Positions 11,288-22,537 of a stretch of 64,000 bases of DNA are shown here, piece by piece. The stretch is from Corticium candelabrum. Lineage: Eukaryota; Porifera; Homoscleromorpha; Homosclerophorida; Plakinidae. The notes beneath the pieces were generated by a model. It was not told the DNA's origin and did no database searches. It saw only the letters and a program-made list of their open reading frames with translations. The position numbers and the translations under genes are program-made. The stretch lies in contig NC_085085.1 in NCBI RefSeq assembly GCF_963422355.1, positions 6,587,733-6,651,732 on the forward strand. The letters run 5' to 3'. Position 1 is the first letter of the stretch. Every line of letters begins with the position of its first letter.

Positions 11288-11815
11288 CTTATACCCCATT
11301 CACACAAACATTTGTAACTGTGCTGGCACGGTTTGGCTCGGTTTCACTTCGTCGTGTGAATGCTGGCCGAACCGAACCGAACCGTGCTGAGTTGGCCCAC
11401 CTCAAGTTGCCATTCCAGCACGGTTTGGTTCGGTTTGGTTGTGTAGTGCCTGCCAAAATGAAGACGACGTCGACGTCTATGCTCGCTACTTCTCGTTATT
11501 TCCGCAGACTGTTCTAGTGCCAGCGAGAAGTAAGCGCGGACAGCTTGTTCCATGACGACGTCTGTATCTGTACCAAGAGACACGTCTACTAAAACTCGGC
11601 TGGCTCGCTTTGTCAGAACGTCGTGAACAAGGGCTGGCTTGGCTAGGCTCAGCTCAGTTTGGAGCTGTGCTCGTGTGAATGAGGTATTAGAATAAGTGAC
11701 TTGTCCCACTTCCGCTACATATTGACCGGTCAATAAATCGGGCGTATAACTGCCTGGGGCTACTGGTTTATTGACCGGTCAATATGTAGCAAGAGCGGGA
11801 TCTGTCACTTATTCT
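11288..11815. mobile_element. MITE followed by a fold-back element
   Basis: 11289-11305 and 11672-11688 are imperfect inverted ends (TTATACCCCATTCACAC against TAATACCTCATTCACAC) of a MITE of about 400 bp, whose interior repeats CGGTTTGGTTCGG-type blocks. Directly after it, 11689-11737 and 11767-11815 form 49-bp inverted arms around a 29-base loop. Each arm contains the perfect 16-bp palindrome TATTGACCGGTCAATA (11720-11735 and 11769-11784). No coding capacity. Confidence 0.7.
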
Positions 11816-12450
11816 AAGCGAATGCTAGACACTGATTGGCTCAACATCTCAGCTGGGTGCTACAAGCCTGTTATAGACCTTCTGTTGAGTGCTCTGCTAT
11901 ATGGTTCTGAAGCGTGGACACTGTATCAAAAGCATATCGAGAGCTTGGATTGTTTCCATATGATGTGTCTACGCAAAATAGCTGGGATTAAATGCAATAC
12001 TTTGTTCCTATAATACGGAAGTTCTTAGGGTCTGCCATGTGAATGGTATTGAAACAATTTGCTGTCAGCACAATTTCGTTGGTCGGGTTACTTAGTTTGT
12101 ATGGAAGATGAGAGAATTCCAAAGGTCATGTTCTATGGAGAAATTAAGGAGGGTGTGCGTTCGAAAGAAGATCCCCAAAATGGTTCAAAGACAGTCTAAA
12201 GGCAAACCTAAAGTCTTGCAACATTAATTCTCAGCTTTGAGAAAAGCTATTGACAGGTCATTATGGAGATTGGTGTGCGTTCTAGAACTTCCATTGACCA
12301 ATTGAACACCATCACTGTGTAACCCTAATGTTCAAATGACAAGCCAGAAAAGCAGGTAGTCATCAAAGCACCCAATATATCTGTAACATCTGTGGTCGCA
12401 TATATGGATCTCGTATTGGGCTGTTTTGTCATGGTCGCCACAATTGAGAT
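11816..12450 (+). mobile_element. LINE (non-LTR retrotransposon) 3' fragment
   Basis: The frame up to 12013 reads [20 protein letters not shown] followed by [11 protein letters not shown], a motif near the C-terminal end of many non-LTR reverse-transcriptase ORFs. After frame breaks, 12382-12447 encodes CNICGRIYGSRIGLFCHGRH, the C2H2-like finger that closes this type of ORF. It is 5'-truncated and broken, and sits inside the collagen-like gene. Confidence 0.8.
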
Positions 12451-13361
12451 TTGTCAAAATCGACAACTCAGTCCATCATCAATAATATAGTATTGCTGAA
12501 TGCAAGATGGTATACAATTTAATTAAACAGTGAAACTATGCTGTACAAGTAGATTAATTTAAATTTACATTTACTTTGCTTTATTCTTTATTTAGACAAG
12601 ACAGGTTTAATTGATGCTTTAGTGCATCACAAATTTGTGTTGCACTCAGGTTGCCAGGGTTCCTGTTGGTACTGAAGCTGGTGCATGCAACATGAGCACA
12701 TCAGGTTATTTGTTCTACCACAATACTAATAAATCTGTGCTGTTTTGTGATTCTAACGAGTGGATTGAAATGTAAGCTGCTTCACAGAAGTTCTAACACA
12801 TAAATCATTGTTTTTGTTAGATTGTGTAAACCATATGTATCTTGTTGTGCGGTTGAACACAAGATTAACTCATTTCAGTTTTTGCAGAAAGTCATGTCTT
12901 CCTTGCCCATAAAGGTATTCATGTTGGTAGATGCCACATGTATTAGATGACTAAGAAATATTTGTGTAGGTTTATTGTGACTATTCGGTGATCTCTAGTC
13001 GGTGTTTACTTGTCTGGAAACACTCGTATTTTCAAGTTGGAAATCCAACTGATGACATACGTACATTCAGTTCAGTTGATCGGCCATGTACTGATCTGTC
13101 TGATCGTTGGTGTAATGTGGGTAACAATGATAATGTTCCTGGTCAATTGACAGTTGCCTATCATGAAGGACAAGTGTGTATGCATATCGTGGTGACCGTA
13201 ATACTAAACTGGGAAAGGCATGGCGTGGAGCAATACTCAACAATCCAGTCAAAATTACAGACCATTGTACTGATGACCTCCACAACCAAATGTTCATGCA
13301 GATGGAATACCGGGGTTTGACATTTGACAAATGGAAGACTGGTGTATACAATACTAGCTGA

Positions 13362-15389
13362 GATACAGATACATACAGGAGTATGACAGACTGTCACTGG
13401 GAAAATTGTCAGTTACCTTTGTCTCTCTCGTCCAAAGCAGCTCATTTGCAAATGACAGTTGCTATATTTCTTTGTTGACTTTGCACACAGACTTGTTGAC
13501 TATGCATTTTGCATGTTGGATCTCGTTTGAGTTCTAAGTAGAAATTTATTGCATAAAACTAACAAAATTCTTGTTTGTTGTGTTGTCTTGAGTTCTGTTA
13601 CATTGTAGTACTTGACAGAAGTGAGTGATGCCAAATATTAATCAATTACTTGATGTCTCTTTACAGCTGGTTTGAAACAGACAAAAGAACGTATAGACTA
13701 AATTTTGTAGTAGTCTACTGTACTACCCTTCTGCGCCCGTTAATAAAGAAACATGTATTGCAGTTGCTCGCGTTTTCATCTGTCACTACAGCATTTTAGG
13801 TTCTATTCTGGCTTGGTTTTTCCAACTTATCAACTTGTTCATCCTCTTCATGTGGCATGTCATTAATTCATATTAATTAATTTGTGAGAAGTATTTTGTG
13901 TTATAATTCTTAGGTCTGCTTAGTTTGCCTTTCAGAGTATGTTCATTCAATTTATGTTTTATTTGATTTTCAAAAGTCAAAAATCCATGACTGGACACAC
14001 CCTTGTAGCCATCCGTGGGTACACAGAGCATGCGCACAGATAAACATGCAACAACAACAACAACATGTAGTCGACAGGACGACAGCAGCAGTCAGTGTCA
14101 AACATCAGAAGCTTCTAGTGTCACATATGTATGTATCATGTATTCGTTATGCCGGTCCTACAAAGCTTTTATCTGGATCCCCGCATACAGAAGCTAGTAG
14201 CTGCTACAGTAGTGGCAGAAGAATATTTTTAATATTTTATAAACATTTTAATAAAATTTAGTACATTTAATTAACATAATATTTTGAGACTTGTCAGAGA
14301 AACAGTTCCAGTGCATGTCATTTTTATTACAATAACAGTAAGCTACAGCATTTGCCTGATTGTGCTGACATAGAGTGATGAAATTTATTTATCTACATTG
14401 AAGCTGGTGATTTCAAGTAGATCAAATCAAGATCAGATCTGAAAAAGATTACTATTTTCTCTACTCCTATGTTCTCTGTTCACTATCCATGTTATAACTT
14501 TACTATCTCTAATACAGAATGCAATGCTCTCATCTTAAACTGTACTTGATGTTCTTCATGTTCTCCTAGCTCCGCAACCAACTTTCCATTCTATTCGTTA
14601 CTGATTCTCTGTCTTTCATCCCTACGCCACATCGCATTCCATTTCTGAATGAGTTATTTACCGTTCTAACAATTGAAGCTCTTTCCAAGTCCCACATCTG
14701 ACTTCCATAACCTAACACAAGAAACTACACAACCATAATCCTTTTCCAGGCCACGTCCGAAGGACAATGTCCTCCCAATTTCCAATTTTGTAACACCTGC
14801 ATTTCACAGCACCGTCGAATCTCTGAGACCCGGTCCTCTATGGCACAGCAAAATATCTAACATTTTATTGACCTTTGCGAGGCAAGACATTTTTCAAGTT
14901 ACACTAACATTCAAGTCCCTCATGTGCACACTGTAGAGATATGTATTCTCCTCAGTTTTGTTGGATCACAGCAAAGTGACAGAACTTGAACAAGAATCCT
15001 ACACATCCTGTGGCTACAGGTTTCATGCTAACATCTTTCTACTCTGCCTCTTGTCTGACAAAAATAACATTTGTACCTACCCACTTCCCAATCGTCGCCC
15101 CCATCCCACACGACACTTACTGACAAGTAGTCCCCTCCCACTTCAAGAAGAAAAAGATATTTCATTCTTGACGTGGGAAGGACTACCTAAAGAACGGACA
15201 AGAACGAAAACCATTAAGGCAGAAAACATAGTTCATTTCTTATCACCAAATATGGTAACTACTCACAATACTGACCAACGAGAACAAAGGCAAACAGTAC
15301 CAACAAGTAGCGTAATAGTGCTGCTGCCACTGATCACGCCATCAACAATATAATTTATAATTTGCTCATAAACACTACGTCTCACACTG
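13362..15389. other. Intergenic, no host gene recognised
   Basis: Lies between the collagen-like relic and the 3' end of mitoferrin. Mostly AT-rich with short frames. A LINE relic at about 14560-14960 is listed separately. The last 400 bases probably include the mitoferrin 3' untranslated region. Confidence 0.55.
14560..14960 (-). mobile_element. Degenerate LINE fragment
   Basis: Minus-strand translation with stops gives LGYGSQMWDLERASIVRTVN and then RCGVGMKDRESVTNRM, which resembles the YG-x-x-x-W segment downstream of the reverse transcriptase in non-LTR elements. It is heavily decayed. Confidence 0.4.
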
Positions 15390-16049
15390 TTATGCACGAT
15401 ATGTCTGCTTGTATTCCGTGTCCAACCTGAGAAGATGTTTGAAAAGCTCATAAACCGACCAACAAATAGCAGTTGCAGGCATCTGGTAAACAATCCTGGG
15501 CCACATCCCTTTACAAAAACCGAGAACACCACTCTCGATGTAGATAACCTTCAATGCATTAAGCATTCCCCGGATATAGTGTCTCTCTGGACGAACCGTT
15601 GTTTCTTGTGTATTGAGCAATGTCTTGGCTACATCTAGTGGTGTTGTCACTGCAGACGCTGTAATACCAGCTGCAGCACCGGCAATCATGTGAGTTCGAG
15701 GCTCATAGTGACCCCTCGGGTTAAGTTTGTGTCGACAAGCTTCATATACAATAAAGTTGGTGCACTGGAAAGGAATATTCATGGTCAGTTGAGTGGTGTA
15801 GCTTCGGTAAAAGGCAATGATGCCCTCAGTACGAAGAATGTGCACTGCGCAATCAATGGCACCTTTGTACGGACTTCCATACACTTGCAACCGTTGCTTG
15901 ATAACTAAAACAAAGAAATTTTGCAAACACGATACATAGCAATCAAAATTCGGTTTTAAGCCATTCACTCACTAAATTTATTGATCTACATCAGTTCCAA
16001 TAATTAACATCTAACATTTGTTATGCTCACAGATAATTGATGAATGACA

Positions 16050-16083
<34 letters not shown>

Positions 16084-18925
16084 GGTATATTCAATAAATC
16101 TCATATAAATAACTCAAATGTGTCCCAACTACTACAATGCCATGCTATAACACAAGACAATAGAAAACAATTAAACCTAATGAACTATTAACTACCACTA
16201 TGACTACAAGCTACTCACTCTAAAACAGAACTGCCTGTCAGACTTTTAACTTTTCCCATAATGACTTGACTATTGGTCCCATAATGACTTGACTATTGGC
16301 CTTCTGCTAAATGATTGAGAAACGTCTTGGCCAGTAAGGCATGAAATCAGATCTTGCACATACACCTGAGCATCCTGGAGCAGCTGCTGCGATAGTGTTC
16401 AGGTACCTTTCAGCATCCAAACCCCATCTTCCGTAGTGCTCGATGACCAAGGACACAAGAGGAATGGCTACCACAAGGCACAGCCATCTTGTCATTCTTT
16501 TGTTTCTTCTCCTCTCTCTTTGATGATGCAACTCCTTCATCAACTGATCTGGATAGACCTTCAGAGCTCCAAGGATGGTCTAGAGCCACATCCAAGTTGA
16601 CACTTGAACCAGAAGTAGAATCGTATACAACGATGTCAGGTCGACCTTCATTAGAAGTGTATCTATAACCTCGATCCAAGTCCGTGATGTAACCCAGATG
16701 CATGTAAGCATTCATGCCAGCCACTAACACACTGTTGCCATACTGGACCACCTCCATGCTTACAAATGCGTAGGTGGTATACTTTGTCATCCATGGTTTT
16801 ACCACACTTCACAAGTAGAGTCCAGCTTCCAAACAGCATAGGCCACCCAGCCTCATCAAAGCCTGTCTTGCCTTACTGCCTGTCTGTCTGCCTGTCTGTC
16901 TTTCTGTTTGTTTGCCTGCCTGTCTTTCTATATGACCAAACCTGTTCACTGGATTCATACTTCTAAGCCTTGCATGAATAATAGCTTTGTCAAAAAGTGG
17001 ATTGATGAACCTGTCTGCCTGCATGCGTTGTGCATTAAATTACCGTCAATGGGTGTCATAAAACCATCATGGATAAGCGTTGCTATGAGGCCAGCAATTC
17101 CATGAGCAACATGATGATATTCAGCCTTCTGATTGCTCAACATTCGTTTGCTAAATTCATAGCTTGAAAAATATAAAGCATGTGCTGGACCAGCTCCAGC
17201 AGCCACCACATTCATTCCACGAAAAGGAATTAGCAAGCCTTCTGATTGAACCATTGACCGGATAGCACTGAAAATACCACCAGTGTACATCGCCTTGGGC
17301 CTGAGGCTTTGCATGCGTGTCTAAAATACAATACAAACTACTCAATGTTTGCAACACCTTGAAAGTACTTGGAAAGTAGTAAAGGTCCCACAATGGCACA
17401 TACTGTAATCCTGAAAATTTAGTAATTTCATAAATAAGAAAATTTTACAAAACTTAATAACAAAAAATGTTGAAGTAACACTAAAGCAACAAACAATGCA
17501 CGCACTCTGTTGGTAGAAATGTCAACCTTTGTTCTGAGAGTGACAAAAGCTTACGGCTAACTAGCAGCCCTGACAACACATTGCAAGACATAACTTATGT
17601 TCCATATAAAATGCAATCAATGTGAATTTATAAAAATTGATTGCATACAAAATTGACTACCTGCTAAACTTTCCAAGATTACAGTAAATCATTCCATCCA
17701 AACAAGCACGAAAGCCTGGTTCACAATATGTGCCCAGCTGAGCTGCAACAAGCGCCACACTGCTCATCGAAAATGAACGACAACGGCAAATTGTGAACCA
17801 ATTGCCGCATGGCAAAAACAGCATGCTGTAGAGGATAGAAAACTGTTCTATCTCTGCAGCAAACTGCTCACTGAAGTTTGACCAATCATAGCCTAGAATG
17901 ACATCAGGTAGTCACGTACACTTATCCAAGATTTTCTTTGCTTGAAGTATTGTATTGCAACAAGTGCAGTGTAATAGCTCTAAAATGGTACTCTGTAAAA
18001 GTGGCTCTGCGTCGTAAAGACACAATTCACGGACACAATTGTTCTGCTCCCTACCTTCTCCAAAATATAGGGCATACCTAGTAACATTTGTTGCACATTT
18101 TTCAGCAGTGAAGAAGTAGCAACAAAGTTAAATTCAAAAACACAAGCGTAATTAGGACCTCTTTATACAGGTAATTATTATGCCTCAAGGGCCAGACAGG
18201 ACAACAGACACCGCAGCCAAAATATGATTTGTGAATAGAGACTGTGGCACAGCAACACATTCACTTGGTAGAACGCCGCAATCAGCAGTTTCCCGCACCA
18301 TGTCGTAGAGGTGAGCGGAACATATTGTGAACCCAGCCTTACTGATCTAAAAATGCAATCATCTAAATAAAGTTTTATCAGTCATTCACATAAACATTAG
18401 CTTTGCTTAAAATTAAACTTTGCATAAAAAGTCTATGTCTGCATAGGATGTAGCAGCAAGAAGTGGTCTTCGTGAATAGTAATGAATGTTCACTACTTAT
18501 CAAAAGCAACTACTCATTTCACTCCGACTGTATTTGCTCAGCTCCAGCAAAGTCACTTGATGAACAGAGGTCACCTGTTTTCTTACATGTACTTTTCTGT
18601 AGGTGTCAATTTCTTTAGGCGTCCGATTATTTTCAGTTTTAGAATTAGAAAACTTCTTCAACAAGTACAGTGACTGGTCTATCTAAAATGTACCTCTTCT
18701 TCTTGACTTCAAGATGGCAAAAAACGTTAAGCAGAAAGTGTGAAAGTCACAACAGTTCTACCAGACAAGTGAATTCAATACTGAATACTGTTAAGCCAGT
18801 ACAAAGAAAGTGGTATTTATAATCTCAAAGACTGCAGCTCTCTAAAGCACATATCCTGCATGCATTGCCATTGTCAAATCCATAACAGTCAATCCATTTG
18901 CAAAGGCATGTGTACAGTGGTGTGG

Positions 18926-18976
<51 letters not shown>

Positions 18977-20321
18977 CGCGCGCACGCGCATAATAGTGCC
19001 AGCAGTCAACAGTACACATGTAATCTGTAGAGCTTAAGAGCAATGTCACGCACTTTTAAGCATATAAAACTGCCAGTTTTCTCCTTTTTATGACAGTTTA
19101 TTGATGTCTACAGTTAACTTGCAGTTACACCAAATTTTCAAGATCTGACAATTGCTGCATGGACACAACAAAAAATAATCTACAATTTAGGAGATTGTCA
19201 GCCATGTGGTCCTTTAAGCAAAGAAAAGCCAATTTTTCTCCTTTTTGACAATTCACTAATGTTTACAACTTGCAGTAATCTGGTGATTTTTGCAGTGAGA
19301 AAGACAGACACACGGATAGACAGACAGACACAAACAGACAGACATACAGACATACATAGATACAGTGTCAGACAGACAAGATATTGTTCAATTTTCAATT
19401 CAGTAAACTAAGTTTTGGTTTGTAGGCTCCATAGGAGAGCTTTCTAATTCTACTTGTCATGTATTTGTGTAATCTGTAGTTGTAGATGTGACTCTTATTG
19501 TTCCTTACCTGTTACTTTAGTTTCACCTGTATTAGCTTTGACGTAAAAATATATATGAAGATTTGACAGACAAACAGACAGACAGACAGACAACTACTCG
19601 CGTTACCCTTTGCACAGGTGTGGAGAGATAAACAAACTCAGACAGCAGTAAAACCTGATCAGAACTTTAACATTGCTATTTCCTTGTGATCAGCATTCAA
19701 AACTGTACCTTCTAGTCATGCTGTAGCACAGTGCTCATACCATGCTTATAATCAAGGTGTACAAGCTTCACATTGCTCATACCATGCTTATAATCAAGGT
19801 GTTCAAGCTTCACAATGTTAACACTTTAGTAACACCTTAAACAAATCTTGAAGGGAGACATCCTTTATTGAATATGACTCAACATAATCAGAAACGCATC
19901 AAGTCTAAAACCCACTGTCTGGCAAAGTTTATATAGTTAACCTTCCTAAATGTGCTCAAAAACCCTTTGTTAAATTAATTCAGATTGACTAACTAAAAAC
20001 AAACTACGTGACTTCAACCAATTATTTCCAGCTCAGAACTTTTTACCCAAATAATCAGATCGATCAGAGGACATCCGACATCCATTCCGCAGGGCGGTGT
20101 AGGTGGGGCAAACACCCATGTCGGTAAAATGCCATCCCACATTTTAGACTTTCCAAGTCACGAGCGATACGCCGAGAATAATCATCCTACTCTAGCATGA
20201 GGCATACCTTCACAATATCGACCGGATACATCACGCAGTGTTCCATTATACCAGCAGCAGCGCCAGCCACCATATGTACCGCCACGTTCTCTGTCGGCAA
20301 ACTTTCGTAGTCGACTTCCAT
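15390..20321 (-). CDS. SLC25A37/28-like: Mitoferrin, mitochondrial iron carrier (SLC25A37/SLC25A28 family)
   Basis: Inner-membrane carrier that imports iron into the mitochondrion for heme and iron-sulfur cluster synthesis. Three exons join cleanly: 20208-20321, 17044-17320 and 15390-15904 (906 bp, 301 residues). Junctions are AAG|GTATGCC to TTTTAG|ACACGC (phase 0) and GACG|GTAATT to TTTTAG|TTATC (phase 1). All three carrier signatures are present: YPVDIVKTRM, TPIDVIKQRL and [10 protein letters not shown]. The mitoferrin-specific texture is strong ([55 protein letters not shown]). It is about 35 residues shorter than vertebrate mitoferrin-1, mainly at the N-terminus. The start chosen, [13 protein letters not shown], is the first Met in frame before the HMVAG repeat-1 helix. 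Intron 2 carries a retroelement and intron 1 a MITE. It is a single copy here, so mitoferrin-1 and -2 cannot be told apart. Confidence 0.96.
16046..16930 (-). mobile_element. R2-type non-LTR retrotransposon 3' fragment in (GACA)n, copy C
   Basis: Lies in mitoferrin intron 2 on the same strand as the gene. 16410-16805 encodes the restriction-like endonuclease region ([22 protein letters not shown]), and after a frameshift 16307-16543 encodes [17 protein letters not shown]. The same sequence blocks recur in copy B at 39.4-40.2 kb. On the element's strand the 3' end runs straight into (GACA)n at 16046-16084. Its 5' truncation point runs into a degenerate GACA/GGCA tract at about 16876-16925. A 22-bp duplication (two copies of CAATAGTCAAGTCATTATGGGA at about 16259-16300) lies in its 3' untranslated part. 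Confidence 0.8.
17712..18340. mobile_element. MITE in mitoferrin intron 1
   Basis: The ends are inverted copies: left AAGCCTGGTTCACAATATGT, right (reversed) AAGGCTGGGTTCACAATATG. The element is about 630 bp and has no coding frame. The GGCTGGTTCACA-type terminus recalls PIF/Harbinger-like MITEs, but I see no clear target duplication, so the class is not settled. Confidence 0.6.
19290..19600 (+). repeat. (GACA)n-rich tracts, possible end of another R2-type copy
   Basis: Two GACA/GATA-rich tracts lie at 19292-19380 and 19567-19596. The stretch before the second ends AAAAATATATATGAAGATTTGACAGAC, similar to the 3' junctions of the R2-type copies at 38.5 and 40.4 kb (AAAATATATGTATTGACAGAC). No coding part is seen, so this could be a severely truncated copy or chance similarity. 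Confidence 0.4.
19733..19816 (+). repeat. 42-bp tandem duplication
   Basis: Two adjacent copies begin GCTCATACCATGCTTATAA at 19733 and 19775 and differ at two or three positions. They lie in mitoferrin intron 1 and are a recent local duplication. Confidence 0.85.
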
Positions 20322-20507
20322 ATCTGCCGTATGTAAACGTTAACGCCAGATCGAGTGTACGTATAAGAGACATACCCTGGATAAGGCTAAAGGAAGCGCC
20401 AGACAAATCAGGTTGATGCACAGCCGACATACTGATTCGATGTGCCCATTGCCTGCGCACGCAGGTCTGAGCTATTTTAGTAGCTCGCGCACATGTACAG
20501 TCTGTGG

Positions 20508-21189
20508 TAGCCTCGAATTTCCAGACCAGAGAGCGCACAAGCACGCAAACTCTAGTCTGGACCAAGTCGATACTAAAATGATTTCGGAAGTATTTATCAA
20601 TAACGATGTTAAATGGTGTCTAACAGCGTAGGATCGTTTTACCTAGATCAACATATCATTTGTAAATGCCATGAGATCTCACGAATAAAGAAGAGACGTC
20701 TGCAGTGTTTGCGGCGATATCTTGGTAGACGGCATGAAACGAGGACTCTTTCATTCTTCGGCAGACCGCTAGCTAGTCTAACCGCTCGACTAGCGAGACT
20801 ACCGCTCGACCAGTTGTCAAAGGTGATGGTCTGGCGACGCTGCTGTGCATGTCACCTGTCACTGCAAGCTTGAAAATATCGAAGAAATGAAGCTGAAACT
20901 AAAACTAAGATGAGTGTGTGCAGAGTGTAATCATTGTTCTGGCATGCAGAGTTTAGTAATTGTTCTGGAGTGCACTTAGCCGCCAACGAGGATTTCACAC
21001 GCGCGCAATCAGTGCTAGTGCACTTAGCATAACCAATTATTGCTAAGCCAATCAGAATTTACAACCGAGATTCGGGTTGTAGAAGCTAATTGGCTTAGAA
21101 GGCTATTTCCGAAATCATTTTAGTATCGACTTGGTCCAGACTAGAGTTCGCGCGCTTCGCGCGCTCTCTGGTCTGGAAGTTCGAGGCTA
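20508..21189. mobile_element. MULE-like non-autonomous DNA transposon, copy 2
   Basis: A 682-bp element in inverted orientation relative to copy 1, with the same TAGCCTCGA...TCGAGGCTA ends. It is flanked by a perfect 9-bp target duplication, AGTCTGTGG (20499-20507 and 21190-21198). The interior matches copy 1, including the zinc-finger-like exon region and the AAGCCAATCAG palindrome near one end, but lacks the RecQ-helicase segment and one of the two direct repeats flanking it. The right end carries an extra GCGCTTCGCGCGC hairpin. It sits 186 bp upstream of the mitoferrin start codon. Confidence 0.9.
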
Positions 21190-22247
21190 AGTCTGTGGCA
21201 TCTTACATGGGCACGTGATCAGTTGACTCCTTAGATCCGTGCTTGGTCACTCTTCCTATTGCGAAGGCCTTTCTTTTATTTAAATGGTAAAAGCGATTGA
21301 TGTACTGCGGTAGGCCCAAAGTTTTAGGACCGCACCGCGGGAACGCATGCAGTTCAGAGCCGTATATACGGCTCTGATGCAGTTGCTAGCCTCGGCCTCC
21401 CAGACCCGTGTAGCACCGATTCAAAATCGTCGACGCGTCCTCCATGGAATCATGCATGGAGGCTATGCAGTTGCAGCCAATCACGTGCAAGGGGACGCTG
21501 TAGACACTGTGACAGAACATTTTATATATACGGCTCTGAACTTCACTATGTCACTTAAGTAAATTTAATTAAAGACAGCCACACCTAAATTGTTAGAGCT
21601 AAGTAGACTACTAGAATTTTAGTAAATTGTCGTTTCTATCCCATAAATGGTGATATATCTAGTAGATGGAAACGTTGGCCTACGGACTTCTGAAGACTTT
21701 GAAGGCAATTTCAGTGAAGAGAAATAGCTCCTAGAGAGTTACAATTGTTTTCTGAAGTTTCATGCCACTCTAATTTACTAAATGCTGCATTCTGCGTGTA
21801 TAACAGGGTCTTCACAGGTAGCGCTTGTGCTTGATTATCTGAATTTTACTTTATGCCATCTGGAGACTACATGAATTGATATAGTGCATTACATATCATA
21901 GGAGATGTATCCGAGACAGAGTTTCAGCCTGAAGAGCCATGCAACTATATGTTTCCACACAAATGGATGAAAATGGCACATGGCAAATGGATAAAGAGCT
22001 GTTAGACGCTCACGCCCCCAACCAGATGGCTGGGCTGCTGTGCACTACGCAGGAGCTATATGGGCCGCACTAAGCAATCTCTCCTGCAGCCTGGCCAGGT
22101 ACTCACCCGGAAGTATGACACGACAGGAAAGAGTCTGGTTATGTGAGACTACTCACAGGAGTCCTGACTGTGACGACAACTATGGTGTGGGCACCCGAAG
22201 TCCCACCGGGACTCTAGTAACTGATGGACTTTCTCAGTTAGGGGATG

Positions 22248-22318
<71 letters not shown>

Positions 22319-22537
22319 CAGTTGTGTTGTCAGTAGTCCTTATTCAATTGTTCAGTACATAGAAACGACCACTTCTGTAGTATCAATGAGTGTACATAAT
22401 GATATAAACTTGGTGAGAACAAGTCATTGCTGCAGACAGGTAGTTTGCCTGCAGTATACAAATAACCTGATACACCATAAACTATTAAAACAGGATACTG
22501 TAACAGAAAAACTGTATCATGTTGTCCCGACTACTTA
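21190..22537. other. Intergenic between mitoferrin upstream region and MCM9 3' end
   Basis: Contains a small MITE-like palindromic element (21351-21543), a diverged body of the SINE-associated repeat (about 22015-22245; compare 28020-28240 and 50385-50620) and a (CA)n tract at about 22249-22315. No host gene recognised. It probably includes the 3' end of the MCM9 transcript. Confidence 0.55.
21351..21543. mobile_element. Small MITE with palindromic end
   Basis: The left end holds a perfect 22-bp palindrome at 21355-21376 (centre CCGTATATACGG). The right end (about 21523-21543) carries TATATACGGCTCTGAACTT, the inverse of the left AGTTCAGAGCCGTATATA. The inverted ends are about 18 bp and the element about 195 bp. 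Confidence 0.55.

Larger units (their letters stand above)
9343..13361 (+). pseudogene. Secreted collagen-like gene, probably decayed
   Basis: Exon 1 (9343-9411) encodes a 23-residue signal-peptide-like segment, MPAHFVVEILLLFSWLQVIF, before a GT donor. Exons at about 9506-9663, 10669-10727 and 10811-10949 encode Gly-X-Y repeats such as GIPGVLGTRGLPGLQG and GDRGQKGEKG. Downstream exons at 12650-12771, 12821-12914 and 12970-13361 join in one phase and encode a Cys-containing module (SGYLFYHNTNKSVLFC) often found beside collagen repeats, then a Cys-rich C-terminal domain I do not recognise (ending KWKTGVYNTS). Damage is visible: exon 2 needs a frame change to reach its collagen frame, 10669-10727 has Arg for a Gly, 10811-10949 changes frame at an A-run near 10850, and the last exon changes frame at a GTGTGT near 13170. 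MITEs and a LINE lie in the middle. An intact gene with assembly errors is the alternative. Confidence 0.7.
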
